Position numbers and translations under genes: made by a program. This document shows, one piece after another, positions 46,701-57,014 of a DNA stretch of 64,000 nucleotides; positions within the stretch are counted from its first letter, which is position 1; each line of letters starts with the position of its first letter. Under the pieces are notes generated by a model that worked only from the letters and a program-made list of their open reading frames with translations, had not been told where the DNA came from and ran no database searches. Source of the DNA: Thermothelomyces thermophilus ATCC 42464 (taxonomy: Eukaryota > Ascomycota > Sordariomycetes > Sordariales > Chaetomiaceae); assembly GCF_000226095.1 (NCBI RefSeq), contig NC_016476.1, positions 2,914,001 to 2,978,000 on the forward strand, given 5' to 3'.

Positions 46701-48958
46701 TCAGAAGTAATTGGCCAAGTCGATGTGGCCGTCAGTTTCCAACAGAGGAAAGAGATTGAGAGCGCCAAAAGTTCGCTCGGCGTCAGGATCGAGGGAGTCA
46801 CCCCCCGCGACCGAAAAGTCTGGCGTGCCGGACATGTCGGCCAGCCCGAGGAGTGTCGACTCAAAATCAAAATTGAACCGCGGTTCCCGGTTGTCAAGAT
46901 GACCCGAATATGCCTTGTCTGACCCGTCACTACCCTTCCGAGGGCTACTACTTTGCCGGCTCCGAGATAATCCTCGATCGCAGTTGTTGCCTACCCGCGT
47001 CGTCCGAGGAATGAGGCCAAACAGCTGCGACGAGCTTTCTGTTCTCTGCTGCCGCTCCTCTATTTCCCTTCTTTCGAGGTACTGAAGTGCTGTGCTGAGC
47101 AGAGATTTGGCGATAAGGGAATACTGTACAGCGTGGGTGTCTGCTCGAGCGAAATATTCGAGGGCGGCAATGGAAGCTCGACAATGTTTCTCGATTACGC
47201 GCCCGAAACCGCCCATGAGACCCATCCCAAGCACAAGCGATGAGGCAAAGAGCCACGAACTGGGACTGGACTAAGTAGCTGTGCTAGGAAGTGGGCGAGG
47301 ATGACTTACACGACGACTGGAGCACGGCGCGTCATTAGGCCTCGCTCAATGAGGCTCTGTACCGGTTCGACCATCAGGATTGCCGCGTCGATACAGGCGT
47401 CAGCCAGCTTCGCCTTGCTCGTGAGGCACCTGTCCGCAAAAAGGCTCTTCTCCGACAGCCTCCGGTGAAGCTCGACCATCAAGAAGGGTCGTGAGACGAG
47501 GATGACAGCATAGTAATAATTTGAGAGGACCTGACAGGCTCCGTTAGCCGTACCAGGTGGGTCACCGGGTAAAGCTTTGTCAACGGTTTCCTTCAGTCGT
47601 TGCAGCCACCTATCGGACCAGTCTCGGAGCTCCCGCGATATTCCCTCGGTCAGCCGCGGCGATATCTTACGGCGCGAGTAGACTTCCAGGACGATAGCCT
47701 CGATTACCAGGAAAATCTGGGCGGATGCGTTCAGCAGATCGAATCTCTCCTGGCCGTCTTCGTCTTGTGCCCGGTATGGCACCGTGCAGTCAACATCCGA
47801 CGTGGCCGGGGGCCGGCCCATGGATGTGCTCAGAAACAAGTCCAACACTCTCAGGCTCTTCCAAAGCCGGTCTCTCAGACGGTGAACATCAGGACCAAAC
47901 CTCACATTAACGGCCGTTCGGTGGATGCCGATGGAATAGGCTGCTCGAGCCGCAATGCCAAAGAAGAGGAAGGCCCCGTTGATTTGGCAAGCACCGAGCG
48001 AGTAGAAAGTGACGAGGATGAAAGCCTGGACGCTGGCAACGCCCACGTTGCCGCTGAGGCTGGTGAATGCGAGATTCCGAGCATACTCGAAGTAGAGGCG
48101 GGCAGTATGCTCGTCCGACCTTTGACAGCCGATAGCAAGCACCAGGTAGTTCACCGCCGATGGGACATCGACGGCGGCATCGCGTGGGCGAGGCTCCTCG
48201 GCCCAGGCGGCAATATCATCAGCTAGACGCGCATTGTCAAATATATCAATCAGCCCTGCCGTCACATCGATGTAAGCAGCCACAGTAGGGCGGATGGGAA
48301 TCTTGATTGCAGGCGGCTCAACCCCGTAAGTACCAGATTCTCCAGGCCTTGAGTAGACGTTCGCAAGGGCCGAGTAGCCGCTGGTTTCGGGGGCAAAAGC
48401 CTCGGCGTCGACGCGGCTCGTGACCAGTCTCCGGACGGTCTGGAAAAAGGAAAGAGGCGCGCAGTCCCCGATGAAGATCAGTTTGCCTTGGGCATCGCAA
48501 AGAAGACGAGCCTCGCGGGGGACTTCTGTCTCTTCGTGCTCCTCGAGGGCGGCGAGGACGGCGTTCCTGGCTTGCTGTTGCGCAGGGCTGGGGTGCAAAA
48601 TGGACCCCGCGCTTGAGAATGTGTCGCCTTCGCGGGTGGCACCGTCAATCGGTGCGAGAGTGGATGACGACGTCGTTGGTTGGCGAGGGTATGAGTCCGC
48701 TTCTTGACCGCCTCGTCCGGAGGGGACGGAATTTGATGATGACCGTGGGGTCGGAGCGGCAGCAGAGAAGTCCTCAACAGCGACGTCGTCGGAGCGGGGC
48801 CTCGGTCGGCGGCGGCGCGGAGCGGTGTAACGGCAGCTATCCGCCTGCCGCCGCCTCACACAGTATGCGCATGGACGGGCGCCACTGCATTTGATCTTTC
48901 GCAATTTGCAAAGATCGCAGGCGTTGGCCACGCGCGTGCGGAGTGATCTGGTCTCCAT
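46701..48958 (-). CDS. Zn2Cys6 fungal-specific transcription factor
   Basis: Two minus-strand exons: 48958-47310 and 47259-46701; 735 aa. The 50-bp intron (GTAAGT...CCCAG) joins RAPVVV to SWLFASSLVLGMGL. Seen: an N-terminal Zn2Cys6 binuclear cluster with ligands C14, C17, C24, C30, C33 and C42 (CDLCKLRKIKCSGARPC...), then a basic linker (RRRRPRPR), a disordered Ser/Thr-rich region, and the fungal_trans middle-homology region (FSLGACQINGAFLFFGIAAR..., then DRLWKSLRVLDLFLS and GRPPATSDVDC). The C-terminal acidic/hydrophobic tail (LLETDGHIDLANYF) may activate transcription. Known: such factors bind CGG-containing sites, often as dimers. The target pathway cannot be named because the neighbours do not form a cluster. 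Confidence 0.92.
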
Positions 48959-49650
48959 GGCAGAAATGACGAGCAGGTCCGAAAGGCAGAGATCGAATTA
49001 AGCTGAGGGAACTGAAGCTGGCAGGAACTTATTAGGCGCCCCCACCTGTGCCTTCCAACTTCCGAAATTGTATGTATGTATGTACAATAAATTCCCGTTC
49101 CCGTCTGTCAGATCCCTAAGGAGGCCGAAGTTCTTGGGTTGTCCCACAAAACAAAGGATAATGAACAGGATGAAGGTGAGAGGAAAGGGTGCTTTCAAGT
49201 ACCCTCGAATTAACAATATTCTCATCACATCAATTAGACAGTGGCTGGTTCCTATAATTAGATGATTGGTGGCAAATCGAGACTCGGATCTATGAACTTG
49301 GATTCCGAGCAGCCTCAAGACTGCAGACTGAAATTCGATTGGGTAGCAAGATGAAGTAAGTAGTGATAAGTAAACAGAAAACACTTGATATAATTCAAAG
49401 ACAAATACAAGACCAAGAAAAGAACCTCTAAAAGGTGCCGTTTAAGACCTGCCCCCCAGTGCTTTGGTTACGCGGAGCCTCTGGGTTTCTTTCCAGCTCG
49501 CAACCATCGAGGCGATACACGAGTTTAATCTGTACCTCCACGAGAAGTTCAGAGGAGTGCGCCGAATGCCATGAGACAGACTGAATGGGAACCCAGGCAG
49601 GCATTTGATTCAATGCAAGTGTCAGCTAATTATCCCCGGCGAGACAAGTC
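48959..49650. other. Intergenic, promoter of the Zn2Cys6 gene
   Basis: About 0.7 kb, moderately AT-rich, with a short ATGT microsatellite near 49065-49084. No coding sequence seen. Confidence 0.55.
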
Positions 49651-51006
49651 TCAACCAAACGTCTTGAAGAGATCACCCGCATACTGCACAACTAAGCCGC
49701 CATACTTGACCACATCGTCCTTGCTCTCGGCACGGTTCATATCCTCGGTATACCTCCTGAGACACTGCTCCAGCGTCTTGCGTGACTGCTGCATGCTCTT
49801 GGTAAGCCTGTACCTGGAATCCCTCGCCACCACCGCGGCGCGCGGAGTGCCGGCACCAGCGCCCTGCCCGCCCTCCGTCGCGCCCTCGGCCGGGTGGTCC
49901 CGCTCCGCCTGCTCCCGCCGGTCCCCCGCCAGCAGCAGCGCCACCTCGCCGCTCAGCGCCCCGACGTCCCCCGCCAGCTTAGTTAGCGAGTTGAACAGCA
50001 TCGAGTGCCGAAACGCGGCCCGCAGCTCGTCGCGGTCGAGGCGATCGTGCAGGCGCGCGATGTCCGTCCGCAGAGCCTCGATCTCCTTTCTTGGGAGGAT
50101 CTGATCCTTTTTCGCGGCTCTTCTGGAGGCAGAGGAAGCGGCGAGGCCGGTTTCCAGGGCCTTGAGGCGCTTGTTGATTGCTTTAAGGGTCTTGGTGCTC
50201 GTCGGGACAGTCAAGACGTCCCTCTCCGTCTCCGTCGCCGTCGCCGTCGTCTTGTGTGCTGTTGCGGTAGGTTGGATGGGGGATGAGGCTATCGTGGGTT
50301 CTTCCTTACTGGGTTGGGGAGTGTCGGGAAAAGGTGCTGTGGCTCTGTCGCTCTTTCTGCTCATGACTGCCGTCGTGGATTCAGCACACTTTTTCCTTCT
50401 GGGCTCTTCGGAGGTCTGGACGAAGGGTGGAAGATGGGTAGGGACCGGGTTTGGATAAGCCCTGAATGTATAGTCGCGGTTGGGCACAAGGCCGCCGAGA
50501 GGCGTGAGTTCTCTGGGTTCGTAAGCGTGCTGGTGGATGATTTTAGGGTTGGACGGGCCAGGAGCCGCTGGAATCTTGTAGATGCCGTCGTCGATAGGAT
50601 ACCTGAGTCCCTCGTCAGGTCTGTGCTCGGCCCAGTTCCCGGGATTTTTGATTTCATTGGCGCCAATATTCTTGCTTCTCTCCTTCTGATCTTCGTTAAT
50701 ATCCTCTTCCCCTGACATTAGTGCATGAGTTATTTCGTCCTCCTCCTTGAGGGATAAGGGAAGGGCAGGCATGTCGGAAGTCTGATTTTGGATAATAGGA
50801 CTATGTGCCCAAGGGCTGTCAACGCTCGACCATTTCTCCAGCTCCAGTCTCTTGTCCTCGGACCTTTTAGATCTGCGCTTTCTGTTTTTCCTGACTCTCT
50901 TGGCCCTCCTTGCGGTCGGCGATTCCTGGAGATCATTGAAAAAGCCGCGTTTGTTCGAGCCCAACAGGCCGCGATTCGGAGAAGATGGCAAGAAATTGGG
51001 CTTCAT
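49651..51006 (-). CDS. Hypothetical coiled-coil protein with basic NLS
   Basis: Single exon, 451 aa, starting at the first in-frame ATG (MKPNFLPSSPNRG). Seen: a strongly basic run near residues 32-54 (RRAKRVRKNRKRRSKRSEDK) that looks like a nuclear signal, a Pro-rich middle (AYPNPVPTHLPPFVQTSEE), and a C-terminal helical half with heptad-like spacing (TKTLKAINKRLKALETGL, RKEIEALRTDIARLHDRLDRDELRAAFRHSM). It ends in a conserved-looking RYTEDMNRAESKDDVVKYGGLVVQYAGDL. I recognise no domain family. Nuclear location and oligomerisation are inferences from sequence. Codon use is like its neighbours, so it is probably a real gene of fungal origin. Confidence 0.7.
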   Translation of the reverse strand: MKPNFLPSSPNRGLLGSNKRGFFNDLQESPTARRAKRVRKNRKRRSKRSEDKRLELEKWSSVDSPWAHSPIIQNQTSDMPALPLSLKEEDEITHALMSGEEDINEDQKERSKNIGANEIKNPGNWAEHRPDEGLRYPIDDGIYKIPAAPGPSNPKIIHQHAYEPRELTPLGGLVPNRDYTFRAYPNPVPTHLPPFVQTSEEPRRKKCAESTTAVMSRKSDRATAPFPDTPQPSKEEPTIASSPIQPTATAHKTTATATETERDVLTVPTSTKTLKAINKRLKALETGLAASSASRRAAKKDQILPRKEIEALRTDIARLHDRLDRDELRAAFRHSMLFNSLTKLAGDVGALSGEVALLLAGDRREQAERDHPAEGATEGGQGAGAGTPRAAVVARDSRYRLTKSMQQSRKTLEQCLRRYTEDMNRAESKDDVVKYGGLVVQYAGDLFKTFG

Positions 51007-52672
51007 GTTGCACACCCGGTTGTCGAACAGATCTTGTTGCTGGTCAAACTATTAACTGAGAGATCGAAACGATAAGCAGTCGTCGATGAGACTGAAGGCC
51101 TAGTTGAATCTAGCAAATGAGAGAAGAAAAGAGAAACATTAAGGCGCCGCTGATTCTCACAGAAAGGGGGTACTTGAACCGACAAAATAATTTTGCCAAC
51201 AAGCATCGCTAGTGCTGTCCCTTTAGTGGTTCGAGTTCAAGAAGGAGCAGTACTGATGGGCTAGCGAGGGGCAGCTTGAGGGACGAAGGGCAAGAGAAAT
51301 CCCGTTCATCTATCAAGTCTGCTGGATCAAGAAAGATTGTCTTAGCCGGAGAGACTTGGTTGGGAGATGGAATTGTGTAGTTTATGGAGTGATAAGGCGG
51401 TTGATAGTCGGCATGGGTTGAAAAGCCAGCAGATATTCACATCACGGCGAGACATATTTGAAGCGATCGAACCGAAGCCAAGGTCGGCATCATTCAGGTC
51501 GATTTCGACCAGAGTTCACGCTTGGGATGAATAGAGCAAATTCAAAGTCTTCGGTTTAGTGCAAGCGTGTTAATCAGCAAGTTGTGAAAATGTGGAAACG
51601 AGAAGGAACCAGCAAAAGAGGAAACGGGCTCGTTAATTAAAGGACCACACTCTCCTTCCGCCAACGTTAGCTGTGCACAGGCATTAAAACAAGAAGGACG
51701 ACCTATAGGATGAAGAAGTTCAATAGTATGTCCCTAATTCTCCTGCACCACTAGCTACCCTGTATGGGGCCTTCAACGTTTACTTTTAGACGTTTTCCTA
51801 ATCCTGTCCGTACAGAGCATATAATACTCAACGAACCAAACTTGCTCATTGCTGACTAAACATTGTAAATGGTTTCAGAAATGATTGGTGACTCCCACAC
51901 ATGACCTATATAAACAGGTTCTTCCGCTCCGTGTTTGTGACGGTGTCGTTTGGCGCCGACCGTTGAAGAGTGACGTTTTTTGTCGTCTCCTCGGAATGCT
52001 TTGTTTGACTTCCCGTCGCCAAGACAGTGCTTGTCCTTCCAACCCGGTTGGCCGTACCCAGCAATAAAGACGACCACGCCATAACTAATGTTTCACAAGC
52101 GCCCGTATTCCTTGTAACGTTATTGTAGCATGCGTCTGGACCAACGAGTTGCCCAAGGGCAGGGGTGCAAAAACCCCACTTTGTTCGCTCCCGCAGCACA
52201 GCCCCGTCCGTCCACATGGTTCTTTCAATCCCCTGGATTCCAGAGCTGAGTCGGCCGTACAGGAAATAAATAGGACTTGGCCTGGGTTTTCTGTAATCCG
52301 TATTGTGCCGCCCAACTCATATCAATTGTGGTCGCAGCGCCTCACAACGTTACCTCGCTCTTCGGACTCCACACCCCCCCTTAGCCAACAACGGCGGGAA
52401 TAGTGGGCCTTACGTCAGTTAGTACTAGTTCGTTACGAGGAGGGACAGAAAGAGTGAGCGGTTCTGCTCACGTCTCTCGAAACCCGATGGACACTCAACA
52501 CCCGGTTCGCCCGGTCTGCACAGTAGCCCCTCAAGCCGCCTTCTCAATCGCATACCCGCAGTTTCCCGTGTCCCGCCTCCTCCGAACGACCCATCGATAA
52601 CTTTTCCAGCCAGAAGAACGTCCAACAAGCCGATGCCAGTCGACCGAATCTTTGGATCCCTTCGGACGGATA
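51007..52672. other. Divergent intergenic region between the coiled-coil gene and GH76
   Basis: About 1.7 kb with both promoters. No coding sequence or RNA gene is supported. A GGTTCGAGTTC string near 51226-51236 resembles a tRNA T-arm but lacks the rest of a cloverleaf. Confidence 0.5.
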
Positions 52673-54278
52673 ATGGCGCCGACAACAACTGTGCTGCTAG
52701 GCGCGCTTCTGCTTGCATCAAGCAGCGTGAATGCACAGCAGGCCAAGCTGCAGGTCAACCTTAATTCTGCTGGTGAGTGAGCACTTCCATCCTGTTGTCT
52801 CTCCGGCACAAAGCCAGATGCAAGGATAGCCGCTAACTTGCGGCAACGACAGAGTCGATCAAGTCGGCCGCGAAGATTGTCGCAAAGAACCTGTATTCCT
52901 ACTACCACGGGAATGAGCCCGGCCAGACTCCCGGTATCCTACCCGGGCCGCCCCCGGGCGGTCCCTACTACTGGTGGCAGGCCGGCGCCATGTGGGGGAC
53001 CTACATCGACTACTGGTTCTACACGGGCGATGACACCTACAACGCCGAGACGACGCGGTCTTTGTTGTTCCAAGCCGAACCGCCTGCTAACGCCTACATG
53101 CCAAAGAACTGGACCGCCTCGCTGGGAAACGACGACCAAGGTTTCTGGGGTATGGCCGCGATGCTAGCCGCCGAAGTGAACTTCCCGAACCCACCCAAGG
53201 ATCAACCGCAATGGCTCGCTCTGGCCCAGGCCGTGTTCAACACCCAGGCACCTCGTTGGGAGACGGAGTATTGCGCTGGCGGGCTGCGGTGGCAGGTTGT
53301 GTCCACAAATGGCGGCTACGACTACAAAAACACCATTGCCAACGCCGTCTTCATGAACATCGCCGCGCGCCTGGCCCGCTACACCAACAACGATACCTAC
53401 GCGCTCTGGGCCACCAAGGCGTGGGACTGGATCGAGGCGATGGGCTACGTCACAGACAAGTATGACGTCCTCGACGGCGCCCACATTGGGCACAACTGCA
53501 CCGATCTCAACCCCGTCCAGTTCTCGGCTAATGCCGCCATGCTCATCCACGCAACCGCCGTCATGTACAACTATGTATGTCTTGGTCACTAGCCTCCCCA
53601 AATCCTTCCCCCTCCCCCTCTCCCAACCCCTCCTCCTCCCAAAAGAGGACCAGTTCAGTTCAACTGACGTTGTTTCCCCAAAACTAGACCACTGGCGAAA
53701 CTCGTGCCAAATGGCGACGCCACGTCGCCGGGCTTCTCAACCACACCATCGACCACTTCTTCCCCGAGGGCATCATGGTCGAGCGGGCCTGCGAGCTCGA
53801 AGACCGGGTCCAGTGCAACACGGACCAGCACTCCTTCAAGGGCTACATGCACCGGGCGCTGGCGACCGTGGCCGTGCTGGCTCCCTTCACGTACGAGACC
53901 ATCACCAAGACGCTCCGCAGCTCCACCGAGGGCTGCGTCTCGTCCTGCCTGGCCGACGGCACCTGCGGCTTCCGCTGGAACACGGGCGAGTACGACGGCG
54001 ACACGGCCGCCGGCCCCGCCGGCCAGGAGATGAGCGCCCTCGCCGCCCTGTCCACCATGCTTCTCGAACAGGAGAAGGTGCTCAAGGGCCCCCTGACCAA
54101 CACCACGGGCGGCACCAGCCAGGGCGACCCGAACGCGGGGCAGAAGTTCGAGGGCGTGTCGCCGCCGAGGGAGATCACGGCGGGCGACCGGGCCGGCGCC
54201 GGTATCCTCACGGCCGTGGTGCTGGCGTCTTTTTTGGGGAGCCTCGTGTGGATGGGCATGGGTTGGTCGGAGAAGTGA
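52673..54278 (+). CDS. GPI-anchored GH76 mannan endo-1,6-alpha-mannosidase (DCW1/DFG5 type)
   Basis: Plasma-membrane enzyme of the DFG5/DCW1 group, proposed to transfer GPI-anchored mannoproteins to the wall glucan by acting on the GPI glycan. Three exons: 52673-52772, 52853-53574, 53688-54278; 470 aa, normal for the family. Seen: a signal peptide (MAPTTTVLLGALLLASSSVNA), the GH76 core (PYYWWQAGAMWGTYIDYWFYTGD, SLGNDDQGFWGMAAMLAAE, KNTIANAVFMNIAARLARY) and a C-terminal hydrophobic tail (GAGILTAVVLASFLGSLVW) typical of a GPI signal. Known: the paired Asp in NDDQ (here D127 and D128) are the catalytic residues of GH76. Phases and splice sites (GTGAGT, GTATGT) are clean. It is divergent from the coiled-coil gene, and a 26-T run follows about 190 bp after the stop. 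Confidence 0.94.
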
Positions 54279-55816
54279 AGCGAGGCGCTCCTTTTTTTCG
54301 TCGTTGCATTCGTGCGGTTTTGGTTGGTTGCGCAAGCGGGACAGGTGCAGTCGGTCGGTTAACAAGTGTATGAGCGTTCTTGGATCTAGCCAGCGGGCGA
54401 GCGGTTAGGATCCAGGGTGGACGCCTCAACGGTATCAGAGAGGGTGATTCTCGGTCTTGCTCTTTGTTTTTTTTTTTTTTTTTTTTTTTTTTGTACGGCG
54501 TTGGGGGATATTTGATCCATCCTGCGGGAGGTTCATTGGGTTTGGGACATTTTGTGTTTCAGATCTTGTCAAGGTTCTTCTGCTATTCTGTGGTATCAGT
54601 TCGGACTAGGTTCAGGCGCTGTTTACCTCGCGCACCAGAAGTAATAGCCTTGTCTCAACGGCTCCTGTTGACCCGAGGGAAACCGGTGGACGTGCTCAAA
54701 GTGATGTTGGTAGCATTTTATGTACATAGATACAGACCAACTGGGGCTTCTCCGGAACTACTCTCTCAGATCAGGCTAAATGCCCTACATTGATCAATTT
54801 GGAGACAACAGCGGGAGTATACCTAATGGATCGAGCTGAAGGTAATAATAAGAAGAACCAGATCAGGAGGGAAGAAGACAGGTTTCGGATCCTCGGTTAC
54901 TGATCGAGAGTTTACCTGTCCCTGCCCATACACCAAGCTATTTGCTTCCAGATTCGGATACTGTATACTTCTCTGTCTCAAATTGGAGAATCTTCTTCGG
55001 GCGAGAGGCATTATCTCAGGGGTCTTATTAATGTGATGGTAGAACTTTTGCCGACTGTTGTATGCTTGGTCTTTAGCGCAATCTGACTCCACTTGTTCTC
55101 TAATTCGGTGGCCAGCTTTGCGCGAGCTCTCACACACTAACGTCTCTCGATACTAGTCAAGCTCACGGCGGTTGACCCAGCTGCACGGCATGCCGCATTA
55201 AGTGACTTCCCACCGGTATACAAATCAGAAGGGGATAGCCCCAGGTCCGTTAACTCTTCGTATCCGCAACTCTGCTACAAGGAACGGGTCCTTGAGGAGT
55301 TCTAGGTGCGGGTTGTGAAGAAGGCTCGGTGGTTTAGAGACACCGAGATCAGGAGAGCGATCCGTTTGTCAGCCAGTTTCACAGCATATGCTGGCGACTT
55401 GATGTTCTGCTGAGCTGCACAGCTGCGCCAGGTAAGTTCTGCGTCACTTGTGAGGCATAAAGACCCTGATATGCGACAAGTACTGTAATGGATTGATGAA
55501 GTGACATCGAGTCGTTATAGTCCGTTAGCGCTATTTTCGACTTCACAGCAAGAACAAAGTATACACATTCGAAAGGCCCTTGTTGATATGCCTCAGGAGG
55601 TTCAGGGGCTTGTGTGGTGCTTGGTTGTAGCTTGCTAAGTTGCTAGTGTGCACTGGCAGATGGACTGCGGTGGTCTGTGCGAATCCTGGCACCCTTGTGG
55701 CTTCCCACTCTGGCTGGAATCGGTGCATTGGTCTTTGCTCGCTCCAAGTTTGAAAGAGAACGACCACGCATGAATTGCTCACTCATGCGCCGGCCCGGGT
55801 AAAACTCATAGCAACG
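54279..55816. other. Intergenic between GH76 and COX23
   Basis: About 1.5 kb. It contains the GH76 3' end and a 26-T homopolymer at 54467-54492. Open frames near 54823-55137 (minus) and 55159-55299 (plus) have no recognisable similarity. Confidence 0.5.
54467..54492 (+). repeat. Poly-T homopolymer (26 T)
   Basis: An uninterrupted run of 26 T lies in the GH76 3' flank; its length is likely unstable or sequencing-sensitive. Confidence 0.85.
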
Positions 55817-56261
55817 ATGGCATCCACAGTGAACCGCGCCGTCGACCCCTGGAACCAGGAGACAAAGGAAAAATTTGAAGGGTGCGTTGCGCTCCCGTCC
55901 TGTCTTTGACGCGACCTGCAAAGTTGACCTCGAGGCTTGGCTTGCAACAGCAAGGACCGAAGCGAGTACCTTGACCCGTGCCAGGAGGCGGCCGCGCGGA
56001 GTATCCGGTGTCTGAATCGCAACGGAGGCGACAGGACTCTATGTTCAGACTATTTCCAGTCAGTAGTGACCTTACTGCAGAATTGACTGTCTAGGATCAA
56101 GTTTAGCTGACAGCCCGGTGCAGAGCGTACAGAGACTGTAAGAAAGCTTGGGTATGACCACGGCTTCTTTTGACCCTGAAGCTGTCACTGATTCGCCTTA
56201 ACTTTTGCAGATAGAGAAGAGAAAGATGGAGAAGAAGAAGGCCGGCGGTTTCTTCTCATAA
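55817..56261 (+). CDS. COX23: Cytochrome c oxidase assembly factor COX23 (twin CX9C)
   Basis: Small intermembrane-space protein needed for cytochrome oxidase assembly, linked to COX17 and copper. Four tiny exons: 55817-55881, 55951-56058, 56124-56151, 56211-56261; 83 aa. All joins are in phase, with GTGCGT, GTCAGT and GTATGA donors and CAG acceptors. Seen: MASTVNRAVDPWNQETKEKF, then SEYLDPCQEAAARSIRC (first C-x9-C), NGGDRTLCSDYFQAYRDC (second C-x9-C), KKAW, and a basic tail KRKMEKKKAGGFF. Known: the twin CX9C fold (CHCH) is oxidised by Mia40, and the DPC...RSI-CL-RN-GD---C-DYFQAYRDCKK pattern is COX23-specific. No cleavable presequence is expected. It lies upstream of MDM20 on the same strand. 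Confidence 0.93.
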
Positions 56262-57014
56262 CCGACAGGGCAATTGCACGACTTCAATGCTGCACATCGA
56301 AACCTCCATCCATGACATCGTTCCGGACGGCACATGAGACCGCGGCAAGCTCTCTTGTCTCGTCCTTTGGAAGCTCCATGATAGGATTGGGGTTGTACAA
56401 TTCTCATCTACTGTACACTAGGTGGAAGGCCTTTTTTTTTTTTAATTTATGCCTAATCAAGGTACTGGACACCTCGGACAATGAGACACGGGGAGCCTTC
56501 GAGTTTCGAGTCGCCGGGCGAGTGGACAAACCGAAGGCTTGACTGGACCAAGTCCTCCTGCCCGCATGGAGCGTCAGCACCGGCAACTCGGCCACTGCCA
56601 GGCGGAAAATGGCCGGTGCGGGTGGGGTTGGGTCAAGGTGCACAGGCCACGTTCAACAACCACTTCATCACCCCGCCAAAAGACGCGATTCTCAAGTTTG
56701 AAGGCGTGCACAGATTTGCGCGGTCCTCGGACGGTTGCAGCGGTCTGGATATACGGAGACAAGAGAGCATACTAAGACGGCGCTCCCTGCTGCTGAATCA
56801 ACGGTTGCGGCAGTCCTGTCAAAGCCGGGGATTGGTCTTCTTTGCTGCGACTGGTTCCTGCCGTCGCCATTAGGCCCCCTCCAAAATCCGTCCCCCACAT
56901 TGGACCTCCCATCCCGCACCCACCCCTCTGTCAGAAGAGGTACTGTATGTACATGCGTCCTAGTCCAAGCTCGATACTCATCCCGCCACCCAGCGCAGAC
57001 ATAGATTTTATAAC
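56262..57014. other. Intergenic, MDM20 promoter
   Basis: About 750 bp between COX23 and MDM20. There is a CCCC/CCAC-rich stretch shortly before the start codon. No gene seen. Confidence 0.5.

Noticed and set aside
51220-51245. GGTTCGAGTTC string resembling a tRNA T-arm
   Set aside because: The flanks do not form an acceptor stem and there is no D-arm at the proper distance upstream.
54823-55137. 104-codon minus-strand frame downstream of GH76
   Set aside because: No recognisable similarity or splice context, and composition like the surrounding non-coding DNA.
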